Part shown: in pieces, positions 1 through 11,457 of the stretch
How positions within the stretch are numbered: the first letter of the stretch is position 1
Layout of the letters: every line of letters starts with the position of its first letter
Source of the DNA: Cololabis saira
Taxonomy: Eukaryota > Chordata > Actinopteri > Beloniformes > Belonidae
Assembly (NCBI RefSeq): GCF_033807715.1
Contig: NC_084591.1
Coordinates: 49,292,415 to 49,356,414 of the forward strand
Length of the DNA: 64,000 bases
Direction: 5' to 3'
Notes under the pieces: model-generated
Database searches by the model: none
What the model was told of the DNA's origin: nothing
What the model saw: the letters and a program-made list of their open reading frames with translations, nothing else
Position numbers and translations under genes: made by a program

Positions 1-793
1 GTGAGAACGCACATGCAGCGTCATGTGACGTCACATCCGCAGCCCAGCGCGGGAAATTCGGGACCGAATTGCAGCACATTTTGCAGCACACAGCCTGTTC
101 AAGGCAAAGGAGAGATACACTAGAGGGCTCATTCTTTTGGGTTTGGAACGCTTCATCTGACATTATTACTAGAAAACTTAAAACGTTTATGAATTTTTTT
201 CATAAATTCTGCCTCAATCCGGCCTCAAGCTCCTTTAAAGGAGCTCCTTTAAAGACGCTGCATGCACGTTCTCCCCGTTCTCCCGTGCCGGCTTCACTGT
301 TGGCTGCAGTACCCCCGACGGCCGTCGTGGTGAAGGGTGGCGCTAGAGAGTCTCATTTCTTAAAAGGAGCCTCATGCTCCTTTAATCAAACTATGCTCTT
401 GTAAACATGTAAACCTGGATAATGAAGTGAATATTTTTGAGGCAAAGGATGTAAAGGTCTGAAATGAAATATTGTCTTAGTTAGATTGAGATCAATAACC
501 AGAACACAGTCCATGTAAATTTAGTCAATGGTCAGTGCTATCATCAGTCAATATTAGTGGTGGCACACTGTCATGTTTCTATAAAAACTGGCTTGAAGTG
601 AAGCAATAACAATCAGTCACACAATAACTGCATAAATAACTGCATATTTTGACCCAGAATTGGACATTTTTTCTGAATAGTTTGTTTGTACTACCCTTTA
701 ATGCATAGTGGTCACTACAGTGGACGGCTATTTAAAAGCTGTTTACTTCTATATGCACAAGTCTTGATGTCAAAGTTGCACTTTAGTCCCTAC
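1..793. other. gene-free flank with TTTAAAGGAGC-type repeat ends
   Basis: No coding region is recognisable here. Around 228-262 and 356-386 the sequence carries short direct and inverted copies of CTCCTTTAAAGGAGC, which resemble the ends of the TTAA-flanked element at 29185-30007. It is probably a degenerate relic of the same family. The small open frames lack any family motif. Confidence 0.4.
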
Positions 794-880
794 CAGTGCT
801 GGGTGGTAACGGGTTACTAGTAACGTGTTTTGTCAGTAACTAATACTAATAAAGTAACTCGGTTACCATTACCCTATGCT
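794..880 (+). mobile_element. hAT-like terminal fragment (CAGTGCTGGG end)
   Basis: The segment starts with CAGTGCTGG and then repeats GTTACTAGTAACG-like blocks, the subterminal GTTAC/GTAAC pattern seen at the ends of some fish hAT transposons. A related end in the same orientation lies at 10669-10815. I could not find a matching opposite end or an 8-bp duplication, so this is a fragment and the family call is tentative. Confidence 0.4.
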
Positions 881-1149
881 GCGTTTGTGCATTACTGGCT
901 CCGCTCATTTTCCGTCAGTCGAGCGGGACCCGAGGAGAAGTGATGACGAATGGGGGAGGAGGAGTTTGTCACTTAAATGGAGGGGAAAGCGTTTGCCAAG
1001 GTTTTACAAAAGAGACATGGATCTTTCAGAGCAAAGCTGACATTAAAAATTGTAAAAACTTGATAACGTAATAATTTTGTGCACATTTAGTCCAGGCTGT
1101 AGTCTTCAAAGAGAAACAGTCTTTTCATACATACGGACAATCCAGTTTT

Positions 1150-1375
1150 AATGATTTGGTCTTGAGGCGTCCAAGGGGCATCCTGACCAGATGCCCAAAT
1201 CACCGAAACTGGTTCCTCTTGATGTGGAGGAGCAATGACTCCATTCTGAGTACCTCCAGGATGACTGAGCTTCTCAACCGTCCTCTAAGGGAGACCCCAG
1301 CTAACCTATGGAGGAAACTCATCTCAGCCGCTTGCCAAAATCGTATTCTTTGGGTCACTACTCACAGGTCATGAC
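1150..1375 (-). pseudogene. degenerate Rex3/RTE-like LINE C-terminus
   Basis: Read on the minus strand, this stretch matches the C-terminal part of the Rex3-like reverse transcriptase at 2557-3468. The block ending in an HIxRxQxRWxGHLxRMP-like motif is recognisable near 1180-1240, and the preceding LEEL and VTREELG-like segments are still visible. Stops and frameshifts break the frame throughout, and neither the catalytic motif nor the 3' tail is present. It is therefore an old inactive fragment that only marks a past insertion. Family assignment rests on similarity to the better preserved copy in this window. Confidence 0.6.
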
Positions 1376-2543
1376 CATGGTTGAGCTAGCAACATAGATC
1401 AACGATTAAAAAGAAAGCCTTGCCGTCTGACGCAGCTCTGTCTTCATCACAACACAGAGTCCTCATTACAGCAGACACTGCACCGATCTGATAATACAAT
1501 TATAAAATTGAGAACTGAAATACGATCCATGGTGTCTTGGTGCCACCAGCACACATGGACACACCTTATGTTCGAACATTGTCTTTGTTATGGACAGGCG
1601 GTGAGCAGCACTGAAGACCAACATCAAACCACCACTTGGGTTTAGATCAGAGAAGTTGAATTCAGGTATCCACAGGTTTGAATTGATTTCTTATTTTTTT
1701 GTTCCTTTTCATCAGGTATCACTTATCCGACATTCACAATGCAATTTTGACTGTCCTCCTATGTGATTTCACAACTATTTGAGTCTTAAAATAACTATGC
1801 CACCCATGTCCTCGTACAGTCCAAATTAACCTCCCACCTCGACAACTGCAATGTCCTCCTGACTATCTTCCAGCTAGCAGTGTGTAACCTTTACAGGTGG
1901 TCCAGGACACAACAGTGCTTCTGGTTTTCAATTAACCTAATAGGGCTCATGTCACTCCATTGCTAATTAACCTGCTTTGGATACTGGTAGCATCTAGAAT
2001 TTAATTTAAACTTCACTTTACTTCTGCTGTCCAGGGTTGACTCAAGTTGTTCTACGCTGTGTGTCTTCCCAAATACCCATTTCCTGTCTACCTACTTTCA
2101 ACAAAAGGTCACTAGTGCCACAAAAAAAAAAGAATTACATCAAAAATCTTTTCTTCGATATAATCTCCCATCCTGAACAAGCAACAGGTGACTCTAGAAA
2201 ATAAAAACTTCCCTTTATCAGGAAGTAACCGCTGGCAGAACCAGACTTAGGGAGGACGGCCATCTGCCCCGACTGGTTGAGAGATCAACAACGGATCAGG
2301 AACACCTACTTGGAACAAGATACACATTCAATTGATTAAGTACATTATAACAACAGTATCATCAATAGAGTTGGAGTAGACAAGAACAGAGTGAATAGGG
2401 TGTATCATGAAAGGTCCCCGAGCAGTCCAGGGTCCTCATGTACTAAGAGTGTGGCACACAAAAAATATGTGTAACCCCCTTGATAATAATGGGTTACAGA
2501 CTTCAGCATGTGGATGGATTTTCCCATTCATTTCCTTTCACCT
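1376..2543. other. no gene recognised
   Basis: This AT-rich stretch contains only short unconvincing frames, with no tandem array, terminal repeat or family motif that I can name. It is presumably decayed repeats or unique intergenic DNA. Confidence 0.5.
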
Positions 2544-2556
2544 GAATGCAGCAGGT

Positions 2557-3468
2557 CCATTATTTTTATGGACAGAATTTCTAGGCGCAGCCAAGTGCCG
2601 GAGGGGGTACGGTTCGGGAGCCACTTGATTTCATCTCTGCTTTTTGCAGATGATGTGGTCTTGTTGGCTCCCTCGAGCCAGGACCTTCAGCATGCACTGG
2701 GTCGGTTTGCAGCCGAGTGTGAAGCAGCTGGGATGAGAATCAGCACCTCTAAGTCTGAGGCCATGGTTCTCGACCGGAAAAAGGTGGCTTGCACCCTCCA
2801 GGTCGGGGGAGAGTTCCTGCCTCAGGTGGAGGAGTTTAAGTATCTTGGGGTCTTGTTCACGAGTGAGGGGAGAACGGAGCGCAAGATCGACAGGCGGATC
2901 AGTGCGGCGGCCGCAGTAATGCGGTCATTGTATCGGTCCGTCGTGGTGAAGAAGGAACTGAGCCGAAAGGCAAAGCTCTCGATTTACCGGTCGATCTACG
3001 TTCCCACCCTCACCTATGGTCATGAACTCTGGGTCATGACCGAAAGAACGGGATCCTGGATACAAGCGGGCGAAATGAGTTTCCTCCGCAGGGTGGCGGG
3101 GCGCTCCCTTAGAGATAGGGTGAGGAGCTCTGTCACCCGGGAGGAGCTCGGAGTAGAGCCGCTGCTCCTCCACATCGAGAGGAGCCAGCTGAGGTGGCTC
3201 GGGCACCTGTATAGGATGCCCCCTTGACGCCTCCCTCGGGAGGTGTTCCGGGCATGTCCCACCGGGAGAAGGCCCCGAGGAAGACCCAGGACACGCTGGA
3301 GTGACTATGTCACTCGGCTGGCCTGGGAACGCCTTGGAGTCCCCCCGGAAGAGCTGGAGGAAGTGTCCGGGGAGAGGGAAGTCTGGGGATCCCTGCTCCG
3401 ACTGCTGCCCCCACGACCCGGACTCGGATAATGCGGTGGACAATGGATGGATGGATGGATGGATGGAT
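2557..3468 (+). mobile_element. 5'-truncated Rex3-like (RTE) LINE with target duplication
   Basis: The insertion is bounded by a 14-bp direct repeat, TGAATGCAGCAGGT, at 2543-2556 and 3468-3481. It ends in a GGAT/GATG tandem tail, as described for fish Rex3 elements. The 5' end is truncated just before the RT catalytic block, as expected for incomplete target-primed reverse transcription. The body encodes the RT and C-terminal region of an RTE-clade LINE. Truncation, tail and duplication together define one insertion event. The exact family name (Rex3 versus another RTE-like fish LINE) is inferred from memory of motifs. Confidence 0.8.
2560..3431 (+). pseudogene. LINE reverse transcriptase C-terminal half, nonsense-broken
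   Basis: This encodes the C-terminal half of a non-LTR reverse transcriptase, which would copy element RNA into DNA at the nicked target. The FADD catalytic motif lies at about 2644-2655, followed by the thumb-like segment with KSEAMVL and FKYLGVLF. A C-terminal domain ends in WLGHLYRMPP. The frame stops at TGA 3225-3227, where the family normally continues (a likely CGA to TGA decay). It is then readable again in the same frame to 3431, with the RRPRGRPRTRW block. The N-terminal endonuclease and RT fingers are absent. The copy cannot encode a working protein. Confidence 0.75.
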
Positions 3469-3470
3469 GA
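3447..3470 (+). repeat. GGAT tetranucleotide tail
   Basis: About six GGAT units form the 3' tail of the preceding LINE, immediately before the right copy of its target duplication. Confidence 0.85.
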
Positions 3471-3811
3471 ATGCAGCAGGTGGTTGTCATTAGTTACTTC
3501 AGACAGTAGTCCCGCCTACCTGGGTCCGTTAACGTTAGGACGCAGTGAGAAAGGGAAAAAAAGGAAAAATATTACAGGATTGGCGGTGGCTGCTGCTGAG
3601 TAGCCGGGACCTGTGAGAGTAGCTGACGTGAGTTGGTTGGTCAGTTGTCCGTGTTCGGTCCAGTTTGGTTCGAGCTGCATACGGTAGCCGACTAGCTGGC
3701 TCACAGGACTGCTTTTCCCTTTGATGTTGCCTTTGATCTTGCCGCGCACAATTGATGGCGAGCCTACCCAGCAGAACTAGAAGGAGCCAGGCCTCTGGAT
3801 AATCCGGATAA

Positions 3812-4809
3812 TTCAATTCAATTCAATTCAATTTTATTTATATAGCGTCTAATACAACAGATGTTGTCTCTAGACGCTTTCCAGAGATCCAGAACATGAA
3901 CATGAACATAAACATAAACATAAACATAAACATAAACATAAACCCCCGAGCAATTATTATATAAACAATGGCAGGTAAAAACTCCCTTAGTGGGAGAAAA
4001 GCCTTAAGCCAAACAGTGGCAAGGAAAAACTCCCCTTTAGGAGGGAAGAAACCTTGAGCAGGACCAGGCTCATAAGGGGGGACCCTCCTGCCGAAGGCCA
4101 GACTGGGGGAGTCAGGGACGTCGACAGCACACAGCAGGCAGGTGGAAGCAGCAGCGGGATGACCAGAGGTGGGGGGGGGGGGGGCGTCAGCAGCACACAA
4201 CAGTCATGTGGAAGCAGCAGCGGGATGACCAGAGGGGGGGGGGGGCGTCAGCAGCACACAACAGTCATGTGGAAGCAGCAGCGGGACGACCAGAGGGGGG
4301 GGGGGTGCAGGCAGGCGGAAGCAGCAACAGCAGACATCCACGTAGGCAGGTGGAAGAAGCAATGGGATGACCAGAGGGGGGGGGAGGGCCGGGAACACAG
4401 GCCAGAACGCAGCTCCTGAGGCTCCGGCCTGCAAACATACACAAAAGAGAAAAAAGGGGGGCCGGCACAAGAAACTACAGGAACAATGGACAAAAATGAT
4501 AGCTATGAGATATTTATAATAAATAAAAATGGTAATGGAGAAGAGAGGCAGGGAAAAGGAGAGGAGAAGAAGGGTGAGAGGCACCGCCCAGCGGATCATG
4601 TCGGTGCCCCCCTGCAGCATAAGCCTATAGCAGCATATCTACCGCGAAGCTATATTTGAGACTAACTATTATAGTTTTGTTCTATAGCTGCGACAATGAC
4701 TACTGACTCTAACACACTAAAGTTTACACTACCTAGAGATTTACCAACACCAGCTAGAGGTTTACTTAACACTAACTATAAGCTTTACTAAACAGAAAGG
4801 TTTTAAGTT
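3812..4809 (-). mobile_element. L2-type LINE 3' end, antisense, with G-rich VNTR
   Basis: On the minus strand this reads from the last residues of an L2-type ORF2 (near 4790-4809) through the 3' UTR to a (TTGAA)n tail at 3812-3835. The same 3' UTR, including the GTCTAGAGACAAC segment, recurs at 50826-51864, 54904-55525, 60688-61060 and 63247-63619. Between about 4140 and 4390, units of roughly 60 bp containing GGATGACCAGAGG and G-runs of 9-13 are repeated about three times. The MAAACAT-like hexamer repeat at 3898-3942 is also expanded. It is 5' truncated and non-coding. Confidence 0.75.
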
Positions 4810-5454
4810 AAGCAGATGTTAAGGTATAACATCTGCTACACATCGGTGTGGTAGGATTGGTGTCTTCCGGACATTCTTCACTCAGCATTGTGTGAACAGG
4901 ATTTGAACCACATACTCTGGTCCAGTATACATACATACTGGTCACTGTGTGGGTCACCAGGGGACCTTGACTTTTCTTTTTTTGGATTTGGAACAGCCAT
5001 GGACTGTATTAAGACCTAGGACCAAATTTTATGGTGCACCTAGATTTAGATTTATACCTTGGCCAAGGTTTGTGGTAATATTTTTATTTTATTTTTCTAT
5101 TGTAATGTGTTGTTTTGTGGTGTTCACATTAAGCTTAACTAAAGCCGGCAGTTCTAAACTTTAAATCCGCTGTTTGAGTTTCATTTGGTCACCCTCTGGC
5201 GCTCCAGTAGCAAACCTACTGGCCTACTCCCTGGCATCCTTCCTTTGGTGAGTGAGCTACATGCTGCTTCTCTGTGAGTGCGTGCAGGGGTTTCAACGTT
5301 GTAAGTGTTACATATGCATACGCCACTTTCTACGCTCACGGTCGGATGTTCAAAAAGTGATTTGAACGTGGAAAGGTGCGGTCCTTCACGCACACATCAA
5401 GGCTGGCGTACACACATTTCTGAGGTTTTATCCGTTGGCGACGCTCACCGGTGA
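4810..5454. other. no gene recognised
   Basis: This holds unassigned AT-rich sequence, then about 260 bp (5170-5450) that resembles decayed repeat DNA. I see no domain, tandem array or duplicated border that I can defend. Confidence 0.4.
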
Positions 5455-5795
5455 TGGAGTAAGGAAGGGAGAAAAGATGGAAGGGAGGAAAGAAGGGAGA
5501 GAAGATGGAAGGAAGGAAATAAGGGAGAAAAGATGGAATCAGGGAGAAAGGAAGGAAAGAATGGAGAAAAGGAAAGAAAGAAGGGAGGGAAGAAGGAAGG
5601 AATGGAGAAAATAAGGAAGGAAAAGCAAAGAAGGAAAAGGAACGGATGACGAAAGGGAGGTAGGAAGAAAAAGTAAAGGAGGGTAAAAAAGGAGGAAAAG
5701 AGGAAAGGAAGAAGGAAGGAGAGAGCAGGATGAAAGAAGGATAGAAGAATTGGGTCATTTTGACCCAAAGACTTCACAAGGGTGAAGAGAAGAGA
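5455..5795 (-). mobile_element. decayed TTAA-type MITE with GGAA/AAGG purine array
   Basis: A long polypurine tract of GGAA/AAGG variants (5458-5745) ends in GGGTCATTTTGACCCAAAGAC and a CAGCACAAGGG-like end, the same terminus as the complete element at 28545-29055. The terminal TTAA is lost here and the left terminus is missing. Long open frames across the array are low-complexity artefacts. Confidence 0.6.
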
Positions 5796-6509
5796 CTACA
5801 AGTGGACACTAGAGGGCGCTGGAGGTTCAACGTTCAACCTCAGCCTGTTTGCACTTGATAACAGAAAACAGATTTGAAAAACTTTTCAAAAAAGTGTTCC
5901 TTTTTTAAAAACTCCATATGACCACATGTTTTAGTCTCATCTTTTTCCTCCAGTAAATATTCACGTGACCAACAATGTTTCAAAGCTGAAGACACCGGGA
6001 ACTGGAGGAACTCGGAGCGCTGCCGTCGACATCCTGGTCAGAGACTAAATTGAAGCGGATCCCTCAGATTATTCGAGCTTTCCCCAGCGGTGGTGCAGCA
6101 TTCGCTGCCACGCTGCCTGCAACCAAACTACAGGCTGAAGATAAATATCTTCAAATGTGCTTTTTTTTTTATAGAAGAGATAACCACAGCGGGGCAACAT
6201 TTGGAGTTACTAAATCTTTATTTAAATCAAAACAGCAGATATAAACATTAAGGCAGACGAGCAACGAGCATTGAGCTGCAGGATGAAACGTCAGAGTTTA
6301 ACTATACAAGGTTTGATCCGTTAATAAAAAAATAGAAAATTATAAAGCCAGAGAAAACAGCAAAACACGACATGACAGAGAGCTTGTGAAAGTGTGTGCT
6401 TTACAGATTTCTTGTGTGAGTGTGCATGCAGGTGATAGTTTATCTGCCTAGAAATTCAGAAATTGAAGGACTTAGTTGATTATATTACAATATAAACCAT
6501 GTACAAAGC
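5796..6509. other. no gene recognised
   Basis: There is a short CACTAGAGGGCGCTGGAGG block typical of dispersed fish repeats near 5808, then AT-rich DNA without supportable features. Confidence 0.4.
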
Positions 6510-7121
6510 CAGAAACAAACTTCTACCTCCACATTTCCAGAATCTGTTTAAAACGAGGGACACCAGATACAAAATGTGAGGAACTTTATTATTTGAAAAA
6601 CCGAAGACCCGAACCAATGTAAAAAAATCACTGTGTCTGTCAAAGGGGTGAACATCTGGAACAACTGTCCTGTAAATATCAAATCATGTTGTACACTATT
6701 CAGCCTTAAAATACTTTAGTTATAATTAGTTATATTATTAGTTATATTTTGGGTTTCGCGCAATGCACAACTTTTTATTTTTGCTATGATGGGAAATTTA
6801 CTTTATTTTTTGGGTTTTTGAGCCATGTGCTATTTATTTTTGCTATGATGGGAAACTTAACTTATTTTGGAGTTTTGAGCTCTGTGCCTTTCTTTATTTT
6901 GCTATGATAGGATATTTGAGTTTACTGATAATTCTTTTCAAAGTCTTGAGCTTTGCTCTTTTGTATTTGCTGTAACCAATGTACGGTACCAGTAAAAGGG
7001 GTAGGTGTATATAAGCCTTGCTTCTACCTGCACCCTTTCAGTTACAAATGTACCGAAATAAACATTCATTCATTCATTCATTCATTCATTCATTCATTCA
7101 TTCATTCATTCATTCATTCAT
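6510..7121 (+). mobile_element. Rex-like LINE C-terminus, 3' UTR and ATTC tail
   Basis: From about 6510 the plus strand reads as a decayed LINE C-terminus. It has an ARNKLLPPHFQNLF-like start, a broken middle and GVNIWNNC at about 6650-6675, comparable to the better preserved copy at 20225-20500. A 3' UTR follows in which a segment with TTTTGCTATGATGGGAAA occurs about three times (6750-6920). A segment with TACCTGCACCCTTTCAG then leads to an (ATTC)n tail (7058-7121). It is non-functional and strongly 5' truncated. The clade (Rex1/CR1-like) is a guess from motifs. Confidence 0.6.
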
Positions 7122-7918
7122 TAGTTTAATTTAGTTTTATTTAGCACATACAATAAAAATAACATCACACAAATAAGTGCAGTTAAAAGAAACTGTGCAG
7201 GGAGGAGCGAGCAAGCCAGTAGGCTTATGAGGAGCCCCCACCTAATAACATTTTCAATATAGTTATGAGGATACAAAATATAAAATAAAATAAAAAATAA
7301 TACATCATAAAAATTGCATGCAGAACATGAATGAAAATAAAAATTACTGTTGACCTATAAAGACCTATAAAGATAAAGACATGATCATGAAAATATGAAT
7401 ATTATGCTAAACAAGTGGCAACACAAAATATGAAGTACAAGTCATTCATTCATAGTTGTCTGTATGTGCAATGTTGAGTGTATGGGACACAGTTTCAGAC
7501 ATTTACTTGGTAAAATGATAAAGTGCTGTTTTAATTGACCTGTGACTAAAGGGCTTTCCAGCCTTGAAATTAAACTCTGATTCCAGCAGCAGGTTCTCCA
7601 GGAGAGAACGAGTGCGAGCAAAGCGAAGGACACGCCGCCGTGTCTCTTTCCCGCTCGTATCACATCGGCTCACACGTCTCAAAAGGCCACGACGCATCTT
7701 TCCAACGAGTCTTTCTCTGATTCGGGTTCAGAGGTCTGTCACATCTCTCTGAAAATGTCGAGTTTATTATTTACAGCTGCAGTGAACACTTGAACAACTT
7801 AACAACAAGAAGGACTGCAGTGTTTAATGCATCCTGCGCTATGCAGAATTGTGGACACGTGCACATCTGAACACAACTGGCCTTGTAGCCGCTACGAGCA
7901 TCCTCCATCAGAGGTATC
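7122..7918. other. no gene recognised
   Basis: A-rich sequence follows, then a stretch (7500-7760) with short frames on both strands but no recognisable domain. The frames at 7442-7752 are arginine-rich by composition only. Confidence 0.4.
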
Positions 7919-7920
7919 TA

Positions 7921-8155
7921 CAGGACTGTCTCAGAAAATTAGAATATTGTGATTTTCTGTGATGCAATTACAAAAAACAAAAATGTCATACATTCTGGAT
8001 TCATTACAAATCAACTGAAATATTGCAAGCCTTTTATTATTTTAATATTGCTGATCATGGTTTACAGCTTAAGAAAACTCAAATATCTTATCTCAAAAAA
8101 TTAGAATATTCTGGGAATCTTAATCTTAAACTGTAAACCATAATCAGCAATATTC
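7921..8155. mobile_element. partial palindromic mariner-like MITE
   Basis: It begins after a TA with CAGGACTGTCTCAG, the same end as the fuller copy at 17458-17785. It contains the internal palindrome around ATATTCTGGGAATCTTAATC. The right arm is cut off near 8155. It is non-coding. TA flanks and a palindromic body suggest a Tc1/mariner-type non-autonomous element. Confidence 0.6.
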
Positions 8156-8197
8156 TATTGCTATCCCTCTATTACTGCCAATAATACTGATTATTGA

Positions 8198-8496
8198 TCA
8201 GGATATTACTTGATCCGTAGCACGGTAGCAATGACCTGCAAAGATTGCTCTACGGAGTGCTACAGTTCTTGTTATTGGTGGTAGTTCACCATAGATCTGC
8301 TCCTTGGTTGGAGGAGTTTTCCAGTTCACCATAGATCTGCTCCTTGGTTGGATGAGTTTTCCAGGAGATGTTTTTGACGTGCCGTTAAGCCGGTCTTGTA
8401 GTTCCTTCTTCATAGTCCAGGTCTCAGCACCGTATAATAGGATGCTTTCAACACAGGCCCTGAAGAAAGAGACCTTGATGGAGGTTGAAATTCCTG
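8198..8496 (-). pseudogene. LINE ORF2 C-terminal fragment
   Basis: The minus strand encodes about 100 residues typical of a non-LTR retrotransposon C-terminus. FFRACVESILLYGAETWT sits in the first third, KEQIYGELPPIT in the middle, and RRAIFAGHCYRATDQVIS at the end. No endonuclease or RT catalytic motif is present. A segment with CACCATAGATCTGCTCCTTG is directly duplicated within it (about 8284-8322 and 8323-8362), which interrupts the protein. The downstream residues before 8548 belong to the adjoining repeat, not to the LINE. This is a dead fragment; I do not assign the clade. Confidence 0.6.
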
Positions 8497-8741
8497 AAAT
8501 ACATGTGGGTGGTGTCATCAGACTCGGTTTTGAGTACTTGACCTTCATTAGCCTGAATTAGCCCGGCCCCTTCTTCTGATTGGTCAATATTTGATAGTCC
8601 CTATTTTCTGCTATAACTTTTGAATGGTTTGACATAGAGAGTCGTGGCTGGTGTCATCGGACTTTGATTTGAGTACTTGACCTTCATTTGCATGAATTTG
8701 CCCCGCCACTTCTTCTTGGTCGATATATGTGTCGATATATG

Positions 8742-8804
<63 letters not shown>

Positions 8805-8989
8805 ATATATGTGTCGATATATGTTCCTTCTTTCTGCCATAACTTTTGAATGGTTTGATATATCGTGGGTGGTGTCATCCGCTAAATGTCCAGGCCTGAA
8901 GAATCTACATGCAAGTCATACAAGCTTCCACTGCAGCCTGAACGTGCACAAGCGTGGAGGCCCGTTCATCGCTGCTTGCAGCTTTAATT
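8497..8989 (+). repeat. unclassified fish interspersed repeat, copy A
   Basis: It contains two units with GGTGTCATC and TTTTGAATGGTTTGA and ends in GCTGCTTGCAGCTTTAATT. It is related to copies at 17887-18529, 40069-41011 and 42402-43191. It is interrupted by a TA microsatellite. It is non-coding; I could not identify terminal inverted repeats or a family. Confidence 0.6.
8740..8812. repeat. (TA)n microsatellite
   Basis: There are more than 25 TA units with minor CATA and GT interruptions. Flanking TGTCGATATATG copies suggest local expansion from the repeat itself. Confidence 0.95.
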
Positions 8990-9049
8990 CTTTTTATTAT
9001 TATTATTACAAGCCAAAATACACTGACATGTACACATGTATGACTGTAC

Positions 9050-9079
9050 AATACACATACATGGACACACATACACACA

Positions 9080-9134
<55 letters not shown>

Positions 9135-9156
9135 GCACACACACACACACACACAC

Positions 9157-9207
<51 letters not shown>
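9050..9207. repeat. (CA)n microsatellite
   Basis: About 150 bp of CA dinucleotides with a few GC and CCA interruptions. The threonine/histidine frames across it are artefacts. Confidence 0.98.
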
Positions 9208-9209
<2 letters not shown>

Positions 9210-10668
9210 AAGCAAATAGAAACATTAACATGTGTAATTAGGAAAACCTTGTCTAATGCTCATGTATGTTTATAAAGTGCATCTGTGGTGTACATGGTGC
9301 GATTATACAGGAAGCATGCTGTGTGTGTGTGCGTGTGCGTGTGCGTGTGCGCGTGCGTGCGTGCGTGCGTGCGTGCGTGCATGTGTCAGCGGTGACCTCT
9401 CTTGGTTAGAAAATGTTTTCAGCAGCCAAAGGTTGTTTGGTTTCATTCATTCCCCCTGTCTCTCCTGTCTCCACATACACACCTCCTTCTCTATTTTACC
9501 CCCCCAACGCCCCCCAAGTTGCTGCTCCCCACCTACCACCCCTGCACCCCCCTCCCCTCCGCCTGTGAAGTCCTATTTGTTAGAACAGACAGCAGGTTAG
9601 CATTAAATATACATGGGGATTGTGAGCCGGTGGCGAACACAAAGGCGGCTCGGCGAGCCCCGGCGGAGCCTCAGCGGAGCGCCTGCCGGGCCCAGCAGCC
9701 AGGTTGTGGGAGCAGGGGGCCCACGCCGTCCCCCGGGTCCCCCCCCTGCTCCACCGACCGCCACCAATCCACTCCACAGGCACAGGTTATAAACCGAAGA
9801 GGAGGTCAAAAGGACGCGCACACACAGATGCTCAAGTATGCAGATGTACGCGAGTGTGTGTGTGTGCGTGTATACAGACACACTGTCACTGTACCACCCC
9901 ACTCAATTTAGGCACAAGAACACACACACACACACTCACACACATCTGTTGTCCACTGGGGCTGAGGTTGACGAGCAAACTCAATCCCCCTTGTGTATCC
10001 TCTCTCTCACCCAGATGCAGGCGGAATACTGAATGCGGATCTAATGCAGAGGCCTTTTGTCTCTACAGACCCATGTGCACACAAACACGACATTTTCTTT
10101 TAGTTGTTTAGAAGAAGCCAACAAACAGACAGACAGACAGACAGACGCCATTTTATTAAAAATTACGAAAACTGGGAGTTAATTAATGCTGAAGTCTTCA
10201 GCCTTGATCATAATAATCTGAAATGGCTGCTGACAATAATCTCAGATGAGACTGAGTTTCTCTGCACATGTGGTCTTTAGAGTCCATTTATAATAGATGC
10301 AAAACGGAGAATAAAACATCTTTTCTAATTTTATTGTGAAACTGTTCAATAAAAAATGATTCAACAAATGCATTGTATTTTTATGACCCTCTTTTACTTC
10401 TTTAATACATGCTTCAGCAAACAGTCTTGAAAAGACAAAAGTACACCATCTTCCGATTTTCCGGTTTTTATATATCAGAACAATGAAAAGTCCTTGCAGG
10501 TAAATACAAAGAAGAAATACAACAGAAGAGCAACGCCAGAAATATTACACTGTTTTATTACATGAGTGAATGAGAAAACAGGCCAATATGCAAAAGTAGT
10601 GTGAGGAAGAATGGGAAGGCATCGCTCTCTATCGGTCACCAGTTTTGAGGAGAATTTTTTGCCATTGC
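9208..10668. other. no gene recognised; GT repeat and GC-rich patch
   Basis: A GT/GC-GT microsatellite occupies about 9317-9380. A CpG-rich patch (about 9610-9760) stands out from the AT-rich surroundings but encodes nothing recognisable. Short CA runs follow at 9920-9945 and a (CAGA)n run at 10125-10146. Confidence 0.45.
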
Positions 10669-10815
10669 CAGTGTTGTGCTAGTTACTGAAAAATAGTAGC
10701 TGGTTACCGTTACTAGTTACTTTATTAAAAAGTAACTTAGTTAGTAATTCAGTTACTTAGACGAAAAAGTAATGAGTTACTATGAAAAGTAACTGTTTAG
10801 TTACTTAAAAAAAAA
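10669..10815 (+). mobile_element. hAT-like terminal fragment (CAGTGTTG end)
   Basis: It starts with CAGTGTTGTGCTAGTTACTG and is dense in GTTACT/AGTAAC subterminal motifs. It lies in the same orientation as the end at 794, so the two are not the two ends of a single element. No partner end or 8-bp duplication was found. Confidence 0.5.
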
Positions 10816-11457
10816 CATTATTTTAAATGCTCCCATTAATGCCCCTCTAGCCTACATTTCAGCATGGTGTAGGAGTTTGGGAACAAAAGAGCTGAAAAAC
10901 GCTTTTTGTAGAAGAAGGAAAAACTTGAGTTGTTTATTTCAGTCCCTCTTTACAACTCCCCGTAACCAACGGTAACAGAACACTAACTGAAAACTCATCG
11001 TCATCAGTAATAACTGCTAGATTCTTGTGTATTCTAACCTACTGAAACTAAACAGTGTCCTGCTTGTGAGTGGCCACTACACACGTCCCCCCAGAGTTCA
11101 TAAGCACTGGCCCCAAATAACGACCTGGGGCAGTTATGACCCGTCCAAAACGATTCCGCGGCTCTCCAGCAGGCACCAGAGGGCAGGAAGGGACGTCAGC
11201 AGGAGTCTGGTTTGACGATGGGGACGGCCTGCCGGGGGGGCAACCACGGCGAGGAGGCTGGGCCACCACAACGGGGTGGTCCAAGTCAAGGTGAGAAGGC
11301 TTAAGGCTCCACTGAGATGTGTTCTGCCTCACCACCCAGGTCAATGACAAAGTTCTTGTCGCCAGGCTCCAGAACCCGGTACGGCCCATCATAGGGAGAT
11401 CGCAGAGGGCCCCGATGGGCATTGTGACGGACAAACACATACTCCGCCGCCCACAGA

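Noticed and set aside
4054..4620. Frames with glycine- or proline-rich repeats
   Set aside because: They are translations of the G-rich repeat units in an L2 3' UTR.
8677..9275. Histidine/threonine and cysteine/valine-rich frames
   Set aside because: They come from (CA)n and (TA)n microsatellites.
794..10815. One 10-kb hAT spanning the two CAGTG-ends
   Set aside because: Both ends point the same way and no shared 8-bp duplication exists.
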